The notes under the pieces were generated by a model. The model was not told where the DNA came from. It made no database searches and saw only the letters and a list, made by a program, of their open reading frames with translations. From JAJXWB01 sp965246795 (lineage in GTDB: Bacteria > Pseudomonadota > Alphaproteobacteria > Rhizobiales > Beijerinckiaceae): 64,000 nucleotides of DNA. The stretch is taken from contig CBDFFN010000005.1 in assembly GCA_965246795.1 (NCBI GenBank), positions 71,560 through 135,559 on the forward strand. The letters are read 5' to 3'. Made by a program: the position numbers and the translations under genes. Positions 33,566 to 42,057 of the stretch are shown here, one piece after another; the stretch's first letter is position 1; each line of letters begins with the position of its first letter.

Positions 33566-34405
33566 TCAATGCGCGGCCGGCGGCTTGAGGTGCAGGATGT
33601 CTCGTGCTTCCGACGCTGTCGCGGGACGGCCGCCGTGTCTCGCGATCGCGTCTGCAGCGACGCGCACGAGTTCCGCATTGCTGCCGGCAAGCCGGTCTTT
33701 CGACACGCGGATATTGTCTTCGAGGCCCGTGCGAACGGCCACGCCGCCGCGTGCGAGAACCCAGTCCATCACGCGTGCCTGATGTGCGCCGATGCCCGCC
33801 GCGGTCCATGTCGCCTGCGGCAAGGTACGGCGCGTCTCTGCGAGCAGTACGTCGAGGAGATGCTCGTCGGCCGGCATCGCATTCTTCACGCCCATGACGA
33901 ATTGCACATGCGGCCGCTCGTCCATCAGGCCGCTGTCGATGAGCCGACGTGCACCGTGAATGTGCGAGAGATCGAAAATCTCGATCTCCGGACGGATGCC
34001 GCCGTCTTTGATCTTCGTCGCAAGATCTTCGACGAGCGTGGGGTGGTTCTCATAAATGATCGTCGGGAAATTGACCGAGCCCGTCGACAGCGACGCCATG
34101 TCGGGCTTGAGGTAAAGCGCCGATCCGCGCGCCGACTGATCGCGCCCACGCCCGCCCGTCGAGAATTGCATGATCATCCCGGGGCAATGTTTCACCACGC
34201 CCTGCTGGACCGCCCCGAAACGTTCGGGATCGGACGAAGCGCTCTCGTCATCGTTGCGTACATGCACGTGAACAAGCGTCGCGCCGGCCTCGAAGGCCGC
34301 GTGCGTGGATTCGATCTGCTCCGTCGGCGTGACGGGTAGGGCAGGGTTGTCCTTCTTGCGTGGCACGGAGCCAGTGATCGCAACGGCAATGACAACGGGC
34401 TGCAT
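33566..34405 (-). CDS. 3-keto-5-aminohexanoate cleavage-like enzyme (BKACE, DUF849)
   Basis: BKACE enzymes are zinc-dependent and cleave a beta-keto acid with acetyl-CoA to give acetoacetate and a new CoA ester. The 279-residue TIM-barrel protein has the zinc-binding GATLVHVHVRN (His-x-His), a conserved GGRGRDQSAR region, and the IEIFDLSHIH strand. Substrates in the family range from 3-keto-5-aminohexanoate to dehydrocarnitine and beta-ketoadipate; specificity is not readable here. It may share an operon with the aromatic monooxygenase. Confidence 0.9.
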   Translation of the reverse strand: MQPVVIAVAITGSVPRKKDNPALPVTPTEQIESTHAAFEAGATLVHVHVRNDDESASSDPERFGAVQQGVVKHCPGMIMQFSTGGRGRDQSARGSALYLKPDMASLSTGSVNFPTIIYENHPTLVEDLATKIKDGGIRPEIEIFDLSHIHGARRLIDSGLMDERPHVQFVMGVKNAMPADEHLLDVLLAETRRTLPQATWTAAGIGAHQARVMDWVLARGGVAVRTGLEDNIRVSKDRLAGSNAELVRVAADAIARHGGRPATASEARDILHLKPPAAH

Positions 34406-34697
34406 GACCTATTCTCCCGCCGTCACGCATTTTTGCGACGACGCTTCGATTTTTTTTCAGGCCAAATGTACCTTGGGCGACGGCCGCTGTCTGTCCAGCA
34501 GAGAAACGACGGACGTTGGCAATGCCATTGTGCGGCCGCGCTGACGAGAAACTGACCTGCATTGTCTACGCGCGTTCAGCCTGCATGGACATAAAGCGCT
34601 ATCCCGCTGCGCTCAATTCTGCTTCGATGGAGACGAGATTTGGTATCGCGTCCGGTGATCCCAAGTCGTTCGCCGCTCGATCTCATGGGGAAAGATC
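34406..34697. other. Intergenic region between divergent genes
   Basis: This 292-bp stretch separates the minus-strand BKACE gene from the plus-strand secreted protein. It holds a T-rich tract near 34450-34460 and must contain promoters for both directions. I found no convincing RNA gene, repeat or conserved operator; short frames across it look like chance. Confidence 0.5.
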
Positions 34698-35081
34698 ATG
34701 CGCCTACCGATTTGCATCGCTGTTACCGCAATTTGCTTCGCCGCCAGCACACCTGCTCTCGCGCAGATGGTTCCGTGCTCGGGCGACGATACGATCTACA
34801 CCGGGCGCGGTGGATCAACCCAGGAATGGATACAGGTCAAACCCGGCCAGGGCTGTGAAATGGGGATCGAGATCGGCGGCCGACAGCAGGGAATCGACTT
34901 CGTGAAGGTAATGTCGAAGCCGAAGATCGGATTTGCGGGCACCAACGGCAATCACAAGGTGATGTACAAATCCAATGGTCCCGCCGGCACGGACTCTTTC
35001 GACATCGGCATCGGCGTCATCGCGCCAAACGGCACGTCGAAGTTGTTCATGCGAAAAGTGAACGTGACGATCGCGCCTTAG
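34698..35081 (+). CDS. Small secreted protein of unknown function
   Basis: This 127-residue protein has a clear Sec signal peptide: MRLPICIAVTAICFAASTPALA, with cleavage after ALA. The mature part of about 105 residues is glycine-rich and beta-prone, with two cysteines (PCSGDD and GQGCEMG) that could form a disulfide. GGGGAAAG lies before the ATG. I do not recognise a family. It stands alone, transcribed toward the tRNA-Glu gene on the opposite strand. Confidence 0.7.
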   Translation: MRLPICIAVTAICFAASTPALAQMVPCSGDDTIYTGRGGSTQEWIQVKPGQGCEMGIEIGGRQQGIDFVKVMSKPKIGFAGTNGNHKVMYKSNGPAGTDSFDIGIGVIAPNGTSKLFMRKVNVTIAP

Positions 35082-35122
35082 CCACAACGGGCCGAGCAGA
35101 CTAGTTGCATCGCTGTGCGGAT

Positions 35123-35198
35123 TGGCGCTCCCTAGGGGAATCGAACCCCTGTTTTCGCCGTGAGAGGGCGACGTCCTAGACCGCTAGACGAAGGGAGC
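35123..35198 (-). tRNA. tRNA-Glu (anticodon CTC)
   Basis: The minus strand folds as a 76-nt cloverleaf. Acceptor GCTCCCT pairs with AGGGAGC; the anticodon arm is TCGCC-CTCTCAC-GGCGA with anticodon CTC; the T arm is CAGGGGTTCGATTCCCCTA. The discriminator base is G, and the CCA end is encoded. Confidence 0.97.
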
Positions 35199-35250
35199 GT
35201 TGACGCTCCTAATAAAGGGGCTGGCGCAGTGCGGCAAGCGGCCTGCCGCC

Positions 35251-36306
35251 CTACACCCAACCCATGAGTTCGCGGCGCACCACGGCCTCGATCACATCGA
35301 GGCCTGCATCGCTGGCATTGAGGCAATCCGCGCGCGCGAATTGTTCGCCGCCATGTTCGAGGAAAATGTCGCGATTCTCGATCCCAATCTCCTCGATCGT
35401 CTCCAGACAATCGGCGACGAAACCGGGGGTGAACACGAGCATGCGCTTCACGCCTGCCTGCGCCAGCGCCTCGACCGTCTTGTCGGTGTAGGGCTGCAGC
35501 CATTCCGCTGGTCCGAAGCGCGACTGGAATGTTGTGCGAAACCGTTGTTCGTCCAGCCCCATCGCCTCGCGCATCAGCCGCGCCGACTTCACGCATTGGC
35601 AGTGGTATGGATCGCCCTTCAGCAAATATTCCTTCGGCACGCCGTGAAACGAGGCGAGGATCACGTCCGGCTCGAATGGCAGCGACGCAAGCGTCTCCTG
35701 AAGGCTGCGCACGACGGCGTCGATGTAAAAACTGTCGTCGTGCCAGGGCGGCGCAATGCGCACCGAGGGTTGCCAGCGCATCTTTGACAGAGCCTCGAAC
35801 GCCTTGTCGCAGACCGTTGCGCTCGTCGCTGCTGCATATTGCGGATAGAGCGGCACGATCAGGATGCGGTCGCAGCCCTGCGTCTGCAGCGCGGCAAGGC
35901 GGCTCTCGATCGAGGGATTGCCATAGCGCATGGCCCAGTCGACATGCAGCGGCACGCTTTCGCCGTCGCCGAGACGCTCGCGCAGCCGGTCCGCTTGCGC
36001 CCGCGTAATTGTTTTCAGCGGACTCTCGTCGGCGTCGAAATTCCAGATCGTGTCGTAGTCGCGGCCCTTGCGCTGCGGCCGCGTCGACAGAATCACGAGA
36101 TTGAGCAGCGGCCACCAGAGCCAGCGCGACGTTTCGATGACGCGGCGGTCGGAGAGAAATTCCTTGAGGTAGCGCCGCATCGACCAATAGTCGGTCGCAT
36201 CCGGAGTCCCGAGATTGACGAGCAGCACGCCAACGGCGCGCGGCGGCACGGCCGGATGTTCGGCCGGCATGGCAATTGTCGTTATGTCGGGGGCACGCGC
36301 GTCCAC
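35251..36306 (-). CDS. hemH: Ferrochelatase
   Basis: HemH inserts ferrous iron into protoporphyrin IX to make heme. The 351-residue protein contains GVLLVNLGTPDATDYWSMRRYLKEFLSD, the porphyrin-binding N-terminus; PLYPQYAAATSATV; the catalytic-histidine motif LASFHGVPKEYL; and the C-terminal VFTPGFVADCLETIEEI with the acidic metal-path residue. It lies just downstream of thiD on the same strand. An in-frame ATG at residue 13 (MPAEHPAV) is an alternative start. Confidence 0.96.
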   Translation of the reverse strand: MDARAPDITTIAMPAEHPAVPPRAVGVLLVNLGTPDATDYWSMRRYLKEFLSDRRVIETSRWLWWPLLNLVILSTRPQRKGRDYDTIWNFDADESPLKTITRAQADRLRERLGDGESVPLHVDWAMRYGNPSIESRLAALQTQGCDRILIVPLYPQYAAATSATVCDKAFEALSKMRWQPSVRIAPPWHDDSFYIDAVVRSLQETLASLPFEPDVILASFHGVPKEYLLKGDPYHCQCVKSARLMREAMGLDEQRFRTTFQSRFGPAEWLQPYTDKTVEALAQAGVKRMLVFTPGFVADCLETIEEIGIENRDIFLEHGGEQFARADCLNASDAGLDVIEAVVRRELMGWV

Positions 36307-36327
36307 GCCGCTAGACGTGCCGGACGC

Positions 36328-37131
36328 TCACGCCCGGCGCAAGCCGTGAAAATGGTCGACTGGCCCATGGCCGCTGCCGACATTGAGCGCATCCGCCCCG
36401 GCGAGCGCGGCCTCCAGCCAGCGTTTCGCCTGCACGATTGCCTCGGGCAGCGACGTGCCGCGCGCGAGAAACGTGACGATGGCCGAGGAAAGCGTGCAGC
36501 CGGTGCCGTGCGTATTGCGTGTGGCGATCCGCCGCCCGTCAAAATGCGTGCAGCCCTCGGTCGTACACAGCACGTCGGTCGTGTCCTCGCCGGAAAGATG
36601 CCCGCCTTTGACGAGCGCCGCGCGAACGCCCTTCGCAACCAGCGCCCGTCCGGTTTTCTCCATCGCGGCGATGCTTTCGGCAAGCGGCTGGCCGGCGAGC
36701 GCAGCGGCCTCGCCGAGATTTGGCGTGAGCAGGGTTGCATGTGGGCCGAGATGCCGCAGGATCGCGGCCCCGACATCCGCATCGCCAAGCGCATCGCCGC
36801 TTGTCGCCGCCAGCACGGGATCGACTACGACCGGTATCTTTGGATGCTTCGCAAGAATGCCTGCGAGCGCTTCCGCGATTGTGGTCGAGCCGACCATGCC
36901 GATCTTGATCGCATCGACGCGGATGTCGGCGAAGATCGCTTCGATCTGCGCGACGACGAATTCCGGCGTTACCGGTACGATCCCACTCACACCAAGCGTG
37001 TTCTGCGCCGTCAGCGCCGTGATCGCCGCCATACCGTAACAGCCGAGCGCACCAAAAGTCTTGAGGTCGGCCTGTATGCCGGCACCGCCGGAAGGGTCGG
37101 AGCCGGCGATGGAAAGGACGTTGGGGATCAC
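36328..37131 (-). CDS. thiD: Hydroxymethylpyrimidine/phosphomethylpyrimidine kinase
   Basis: ThiD phosphorylates HMP and HMP-phosphate for thiamine synthesis. The 267-residue ribokinase-fold protein begins VIPNVLSIAGSDPSGGAGIQADLKTF, the hallmark start, and carries the C-terminal nucleotide and anion-hole motif NTHGTGCTLSSAI with the catalytic Asp/Cys region. The GTG at 37131 is chosen because the frame upstream overlaps the preceding gene; this leaves a 10-bp gap. No TPP riboswitch is seen upstream. Confidence 0.95.
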   Translation of the reverse strand: MIPNVLSIAGSDPSGGAGIQADLKTFGALGCYGMAAITALTAQNTLGVSGIVPVTPEFVVAQIEAIFADIRVDAIKIGMVGSTTIAEALAGILAKHPKIPVVVDPVLAATSGDALGDADVGAAILRHLGPHATLLTPNLGEAAALAGQPLAESIAAMEKTGRALVAKGVRAALVKGGHLSGEDTTDVLCTTEGCTHFDGRRIATRNTHGTGCTLSSAIVTFLARGTSLPEAIVQAKRWLEAALAGADALNVGSGHGPVDHFHGLRRA

Positions 37132-37141
37132 GTGTAGAGAT

Positions 37142-38371
37142 CTAGCCGACCGGGCGCTCGTCCGCGATGATTTTGCCATCGTTCGGCAATGATCCCATCG
37201 CCACGACCTTCACTGCGCCACGCAGCTTCGTGACCGCCTGCAGCGTATTCGCAAGCGCATCCGGCGAGGCGTCGCCGTTACGGCTCTCGGCATGCAGTGC
37301 CATCGCATCCTGTTCGTTCTCGCGCGACACGACGAGGCGGAGACGTCCGAGTTCCGGATGACGTCGCCCGAGTTCGGCGATCTGCGCGGGATCGACGAAC
37401 ATGCCCTTCACTTTCGTGCGCTGGTCGGCACGTCCCATCCAGCCAGCGATCCGCATGTTCGTGCGGCCGCAAGACGATGAGCCTTTCATGACCGCGGAGA
37501 GATCGCCGGTGCCGAAACGCAGCAAGGGATAGTCGGCGTTGAGACGCGTCACGACGACCTCGCCAACCTCGCCGTCCTTCACGGGCTCGTCGGTGCCAGG
37601 CTTTACGATCTCGACGCAGACGTTCTCGTTCGCGATGAGACCTTCCATCGCTTCGCTCTCGTAGGCGATAAGACCAAGTTCTGCGGTGCCATACGCCTGC
37701 CGTGTGGCGACGCCGCGTTTCTCGAGTTCTTTGCGAAGGCTCGCCGGTAACGCAGCGCCCGAAACGAGTGCTTTCTTGAACGGCGACGCAATTTTCGCAT
37801 CGCTTGCCCGATCAAGCAGGATTTTGAGAAAATCCGGCGTACCGCAATAAGCGACGGGTTTGTAAACGCGCAGCACGTCCAGCTGCTGCTCGACGTTGCC
37901 GGGGCCGGCGGGGATGACCGGACAGCCGATCGCCGACGCGCCGCACTCCATCATGAAGCCGCCAGGCGTCAGATGGTAGGAGAACGTGTTCAGCACGATG
38001 TCGCCCTTGCGGAACCCCGCCGCGAAAAGTGCGCGCGCGCTTCCCCACCAGTCGCGCGCATGACCCTCCGGCTCGAAGATCGGGCCGGGCGAAACGAGGA
38101 GATGACGCAGGCTTGCGCAACGCGTGGCGACAAGCCCGCCGAATGGCGGATCGTTTGCCTGCCGCGACATCAGCTCCGATTTGCGGACAACCGGAACAGC
38201 CGCGAGATCGGCGCGCTTCTTGATGCCGTCGATATCGACGCCCTTAAGTTGCGCACGCAACGCCGGCGCACGCATGCGGGAAATTTTCAGGGAAGCGCGG
38301 AGATCGCGGAAGAGAGCGTTTTCTCGGGCAGTCGGAGACCGTGTTTCCTGACGGTCGTAATGTTCGCTCAT
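37142..38371 (-). CDS. Phenylacetate-CoA ligase-like AMP-forming enzyme
   Basis: This 409-residue adenylate-forming enzyme is of the PaaK type. Landmarks include HLLVSPGPIFEPEG, KALVSGAALPASLRKELEKRG, the adenylate motif QAYGTAELGLIAYE, and TGDLSAVMKGSSSCGR before a short C-terminal domain. It probably activates an aryl or other organic acid to its CoA thioester. The start MSEHYDRQE at 38371 follows GGGGAGA. It is the last gene of the liv transporter operon, suggesting that the imported acid is its substrate, though its 195-bp leader may hold its own promoter. Confidence 0.85.
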   Translation of the reverse strand: MSEHYDRQETRSPTARENALFRDLRASLKISRMRAPALRAQLKGVDIDGIKKRADLAAVPVVRKSELMSRQANDPPFGGLVATRCASLRHLLVSPGPIFEPEGHARDWWGSARALFAAGFRKGDIVLNTFSYHLTPGGFMMECGASAIGCPVIPAGPGNVEQQLDVLRVYKPVAYCGTPDFLKILLDRASDAKIASPFKKALVSGAALPASLRKELEKRGVATRQAYGTAELGLIAYESEAMEGLIANENVCVEIVKPGTDEPVKDGEVGEVVVTRLNADYPLLRFGTGDLSAVMKGSSSCGRTNMRIAGWMGRADQRTKVKGMFVDPAQIAELGRRHPELGRLRLVVSRENEQDAMALHAESRNGDASPDALANTLQAVTKLRGAVKVVAMGSLPNDGKIIADERPVG

Positions 38372-38566
38372 TCTCCCCGCCGCCTCTACGCCCGCCACCC
38401 GCGCTTATTTTCTACACGGGATTGGCGACAACACGAGTCGTAAGCGGGCAACAGGCGACGCAATTTTGAAATGCAACCCGGTGAGATGTGAACGATATCG
38501 TTGGCACAGCGAAAGTTTCGTTGGCGACGCAGTCGAGCCAACTTTTTCGGCGGTGTGGCGCGTGTG

Positions 38567-39400
38567 TTACGCGAGCCAGCGTTTGCGCCGCTTGTAATGC
38601 TTCACATCGCGAAAACTTTGTCGCTCGCCACCGCTGACGCCGAGATAGAATTCCTTGACGTCCTGATTGTCGCGCAAGGCTTCGGCCGGTCCGTCGAGCA
38701 CGATGCGGCCATTCTCTAGGATGTAGCCGCGATCGGCATTTTGCAGCGCAACGCGCGTGTTCTGCTCGGCAAGCAAGAAAGACACGCCTTCGTTTTTGTT
38801 GAGGTCGCGGACGATGGCGAAAATTTCTTCGACGACTTGTGGCGCAAGACCCATCGACGGTTCGTCGAGCAGGATCATGCGCGGGTTGGACATCATCGCG
38901 CGCCCGATCGCGCACATCTGCTGTTCTCCGCCCGATGTGTAGCCGGCGAGCGATGTGCGCCGCTGCGCAAGACGCGGGAACAGCGAATAGACGCGTTCCA
39001 ATGATTGCGCGACGCTGCGACGGCCGTCCTTCCGCGTAAAGGCGCCCGTGAGGAGATTTTCCTCAATCGTGAGGTGGCCGAAGCAATGGCGGCCTTCCAT
39101 CACCTGAATGCAGCCGCGTTTCACGAGATCGTCAGGCCGCATGCGGTCGACACGCTCGCCGGCGAATTCGACCGAGCCTTTCGTCACCTCGCCGCGCTCG
39201 GCGCGGATGAGGTTCGAGATCGCTTTCAGCGTCGTCGATTTGCCAGCGCCATTGGCGCCGAGCAGCGCGACGATGCCGCCGCGCGGTACTTCGAGCGACA
39301 CGCCTTTCAGCACCAGCACGACGTGGTTGTAGATGACCTCGACGTTTCTCAACGCGAGGATCGTGTCGGTGGCGGTGGCGGTCGATGGAGACGCTTGCAT
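38567..39400 (-). CDS. livF: Branched-chain-type ABC transporter ATP-binding protein LivF
   Basis: This is one of two ATPase subunits of a LIV/HAAT-type importer. The 277-residue protein has Walker A GANGAGKSTT, signature YTSGGEQQMCAIGRAM, Walker B MILLDEPSMGLAP and the LLAEQNTRVAL switch. It carries a 25-30 residue basic C-terminal tail ending KHYKRRKRWLA, not found in classical LivF. A dispersed repeat pair separates it from livK upstream. Confidence 0.92.
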   Translation of the reverse strand: MQASPSTATATDTILALRNVEVIYNHVVLVLKGVSLEVPRGGIVALLGANGAGKSTTLKAISNLIRAERGEVTKGSVEFAGERVDRMRPDDLVKRGCIQVMEGRHCFGHLTIEENLLTGAFTRKDGRRSVAQSLERVYSLFPRLAQRRTSLAGYTSGGEQQMCAIGRAMMSNPRMILLDEPSMGLAPQVVEEIFAIVRDLNKNEGVSFLLAEQNTRVALQNADRGYILENGRIVLDGPAEALRDNQDVKEFYLGVSGGERQSFRDVKHYKRRKRWLA

Positions 39401-39432
39401 CGTGTCAGTGGACTCGCATCAGCGTGCGTAAC

Positions 39433-39608
39433 CCCTCTCCCGCTTGCGGGAGAGGGTGGCCCGGCGGAGCTGGGTCGGGTGAGGGGAGCCAGAACGACTC
39501 AACTGCAGATGAGCGATGTCGCTCCCCTCATCGCTCAGCAAGGCGGCAACAGCCGACTTGCGATCGCCTCGCATTCGCGAGGCACCTTCTCCCGCGTGCG
39601 GGAGAAGG
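39433..39608. repeat. Paired-hairpin dispersed repeat between livK and livF
   Basis: Two near-perfect hairpins flank the element: CCCTCTCCCGC/GCGGGAGAGGG (39433-39456) and CCTTCTCCCGC/GCGGGAGAAGG (39585-39608). The interior contains a gatgagcgatg-type inverted segment and CTCGC/GCGAG. Similar CTCTCCCGC...GCGGGAGAG repeats are common in Hyphomicrobiales genomes. It interrupts the liv operon and may attenuate downstream livF expression. Confidence 0.8.
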
Positions 39609-39624
39609 GAGAGCCACGATGGCC

Positions 39625-40950
39625 TCAGCTTTTCGCGTCACACGCTTCCGTGCGGGCCGGCGTCGAATTCTTTTCCGCGTAGGACTTGGCGTCCGCCTCG
39701 AGAAGCGGCTGCACTTTCGAAAGGTCCGGCGAGATCAGGTCGCTGACCTTCACATAGGCCTTGCCGTCCCAACGCTGCACGAACAACGGACGGTGGCTGT
39801 TGTGGTCGGTGCACGTCAGCTTGAACGGGCCGGTGAAGCCCGTCATACCAAGTTCCTTCAGCCGGGCGTCGTCGACATTCATCGTCTCGAGCCCGCGCCG
39901 CACGTCCTCACCGTTCACTTCTTTCTTGCCGGTGATCTTCTGCGCGTTGCGGATGCCTTCGGCGATCAGCATCGAGTTGTAGACGCCCTTGTTGTAGAGG
40001 TTCGTGCCGACCTTGTCCTTCGGCGACTGGCTCTTGCCTTTGTCGACGACATATTTCTGGATGTCCGCGATGACGGGGAAGTTCGGCGTCGAGGCGTGCC
40101 AATTCAGCGATTTGAAGCCGATCGAACCATCACCGGCGCCACGCGCATCTTCCTCGCTCGGCCACCACACGGAAATGAACTTCTCCATCGGGTAGCCGAT
40201 CTTCACGGCTTCCTTGATGGCGGTCGGCTGCAAAGCACCCCAGCCGTACATCACCATGTAGTCGGGCTTGTCACGGCGGACGTTGAGCCATTGCGCAGAC
40301 TGGTTCTGCATCTCGGCCGCGCCGACCGGATAGAGCTTCGTCTCGAAGCCGTATTCCTTCGAAAGCTGATCGAGGAAGGGAAGCGGCTCTTTGCCAAAGC
40401 CGGCGTCGAGATAGATGTAGCCGATCTTCTTGCCCTTGAGCTTAGAGAGATCGGCGCCGCCCTCCTGGCTCGCAATGTACTTCAGGATGACGGACATGCC
40501 GTCCCAATACGTGTCCGGCGGATTAAATATCCATGGGAACGTGTTGCCGATCGCCGAGGCCGAGAGGCCGTAGGCCATCGAGAGAATTGGAATCTTGTCG
40601 ACGGCGGCCTTCGGGATCAACGGCAGCGTCGTGCCGGTCGACCACGGGTTCACCATCACCGGCTTCTTCGGCTTTACGGCCTCATAGCATTCGAGACCCT
40701 TCTTGGTGTCGTAGCCGGTCTCACATTCCTCGATGGCGATCTTCACGCCACCGATGCCGCCGTCACGCTCGTTGAGCAGCGTCAGATAGTCGTGCATGCC
40801 GTCGGCGATGTAGATCCCCGAGCCAGCGAAAGCACCTGTGCGATAGGTGAAGAGCGGCACGAAAATATCGTCGGCCACGGCAGGTGCGGCTGGCAGCGCG
40901 AGCGCTGCAGCGCCGGCCAGCAGAAGCGTCCGGAACAGTTTTGATGTCAT
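39625..40950 (-). CDS. ABC transporter periplasmic substrate-binding protein (LivK-like)
   Basis: This 441-residue type I periplasmic binding protein has a Sec signal (MTSKLFRTLLLAGAAALALPAAPAVA, cleaved before DDIF). It keeps the two-lobe pattern of LivK-like receptors, for example FAGSGIYIADGMHDYLTLLNERDGGIGG and KIGYIYLDAGFGKE. The family binds branched-chain amino acids, amides or aromatic and aliphatic acids; the flanking CoA ligases favour an organic acid. GGGAGGA precedes the ATG. It lies 29 bp after livM. Confidence 0.92.
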   Translation of the reverse strand: MTSKLFRTLLLAGAAALALPAAPAVADDIFVPLFTYRTGAFAGSGIYIADGMHDYLTLLNERDGGIGGVKIAIEECETGYDTKKGLECYEAVKPKKPVMVNPWSTGTTLPLIPKAAVDKIPILSMAYGLSASAIGNTFPWIFNPPDTYWDGMSVILKYIASQEGGADLSKLKGKKIGYIYLDAGFGKEPLPFLDQLSKEYGFETKLYPVGAAEMQNQSAQWLNVRRDKPDYMVMYGWGALQPTAIKEAVKIGYPMEKFISVWWPSEEDARGAGDGSIGFKSLNWHASTPNFPVIADIQKYVVDKGKSQSPKDKVGTNLYNKGVYNSMLIAEGIRNAQKITGKKEVNGEDVRRGLETMNVDDARLKELGMTGFTGPFKLTCTDHNSHRPLFVQRWDGKAYVKVSDLISPDLSKVQPLLEADAKSYAEKNSTPARTEACDAKS

Positions 40951-40979
40951 TGTAGTCCTCCCTGTTTGTTGTCGCGGTT

Positions 40980-42056
40980 CTAGTACGGAAACGGCCAGAC
41001 CCGAAGTTTCTGCTTCCCGATCTGCCAGAGACGGGCGAGCCCATGCGGTTCGACGATCAGGAAAAACAAGATCATCGCGCCGGTGACGACATAAGTCAGA
41101 TGTTCGACCGTCGCCGAGCCGATCGTCAAGCCAAACATTTTCGGAGCGGCGCTCACGACGATAGGCAGCACATGGATCAGAGCGGCGCCCAGAAACGAGC
41201 CGACGAGACTGCCAAGGCCACCGATGATGACCATGAACAGGAGCAGGAACGACAGGTTGATGTTGAAGGCCTCTGCCTCGGCGGCGCCGAACCAGCAGAA
41301 GACGATCAGTGCGCCGGCAACGCCGGCATAGAATGACGATACTGCGAAAGCGAGCAGCTTCGTTCGCAGGAGCCGGATGCCCATGAGCTGCGCTGCGATA
41401 TCCATGTCGCGCACCGCCATCCATGCGCGGCCGATGCGGCCATGCACGAGGTTCGACGCGATCCACGTCAGGAAGACGACGAAACCAAGTACGACGAGAT
41501 AACGCACCTGCGGAGTCGCCTGCGCGCCGGTGACGGCAACGCCGAAGACGCGATGCACCGGCACTTCAATCGCCCCGGAGGGGTTGTCGTTGTAGAGCCA
41601 GGGAATGCGAACGAAACACCATTGCAGAAAGAACTGCGCGGCGAGCGTCGCGACGGCGAGATAGAAGCCCTTGATGCGCAGGCTCGGCAGGCCGAAAAGC
41701 ACGCCAATGGCGCAGGACGCAAAGCCCGAGACGAGAATCCAGACGAGGATGTTCACGCCAGGAAAGAGCGTCGAGAGCTTGTAGCAGGCGTAAGCGCCGG
41801 TCCCCATAAAGGCAGCGGTGCCGAGCGAGATGAGGCCCGTGTAGCCGGTGAGGATGTTCAGGCCGATCGCTGCGAGCGCATAGACAAGAAACGGGATCAG
41901 CACCGATGCGATGAGAAAATTACTTCCCACAAGCGGTATGACGATCACGGCAACGAACAGGATTATGGCAAGGCCGATTCGATCCTGGCGGATCGGAAAG
42001 ACCGCCTGATCCGCGGCATAGGTCGTCTTGTATTGGCCGACTTCACGATAGAGCAT
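40980..42056 (-). CDS. livM: Branched-chain-type ABC transporter permease LivM
   Basis: This 358-residue inner-membrane permease has about nine to ten membrane segments. The LivM signature NILTGYTGLISLGTAAFMGTGAY lies in the first third, and the EAA-like loop GRAWMAVRDMDIAAQLMGI is conserved. Its periplasm-facing loop of about 30 residues (ATPQVRYL region) is longer than in E. coli LivM. It begins one base after the livH stop. Confidence 0.93.
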   Translation of the reverse strand: MLYREVGQYKTTYAADQAVFPIRQDRIGLAIILFVAVIVIPLVGSNFLIASVLIPFLVYALAAIGLNILTGYTGLISLGTAAFMGTGAYACYKLSTLFPGVNILVWILVSGFASCAIGVLFGLPSLRIKGFYLAVATLAAQFFLQWCFVRIPWLYNDNPSGAIEVPVHRVFGVAVTGAQATPQVRYLVVLGFVVFLTWIASNLVHGRIGRAWMAVRDMDIAAQLMGIRLLRTKLLAFAVSSFYAGVAGALIVFCWFGAAEAEAFNINLSFLLLFMVIIGGLGSLVGSFLGAALIHVLPIVVSAAPKMFGLTIGSATVEHLTYVVTGAMILFFLIVEPHGLARLWQIGKQKLRVWPFPY

Positions 42057-42057
42057 G

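Noticed and set aside
31700..34339. An 879-codon open frame on the plus strand
   Set aside because: It lies antisense to the FAD monooxygenase and BKACE genes, has arginine/histidine-rich low-complexity composition and no domain. It is a shadow of GC-rich coding DNA.
35217..35245. Hairpin GCGGCA/TGCCGC between hemH and tRNA-Glu
   Set aside because: It could fold but has no T-run after it in either direction, so I do not call it a terminator.
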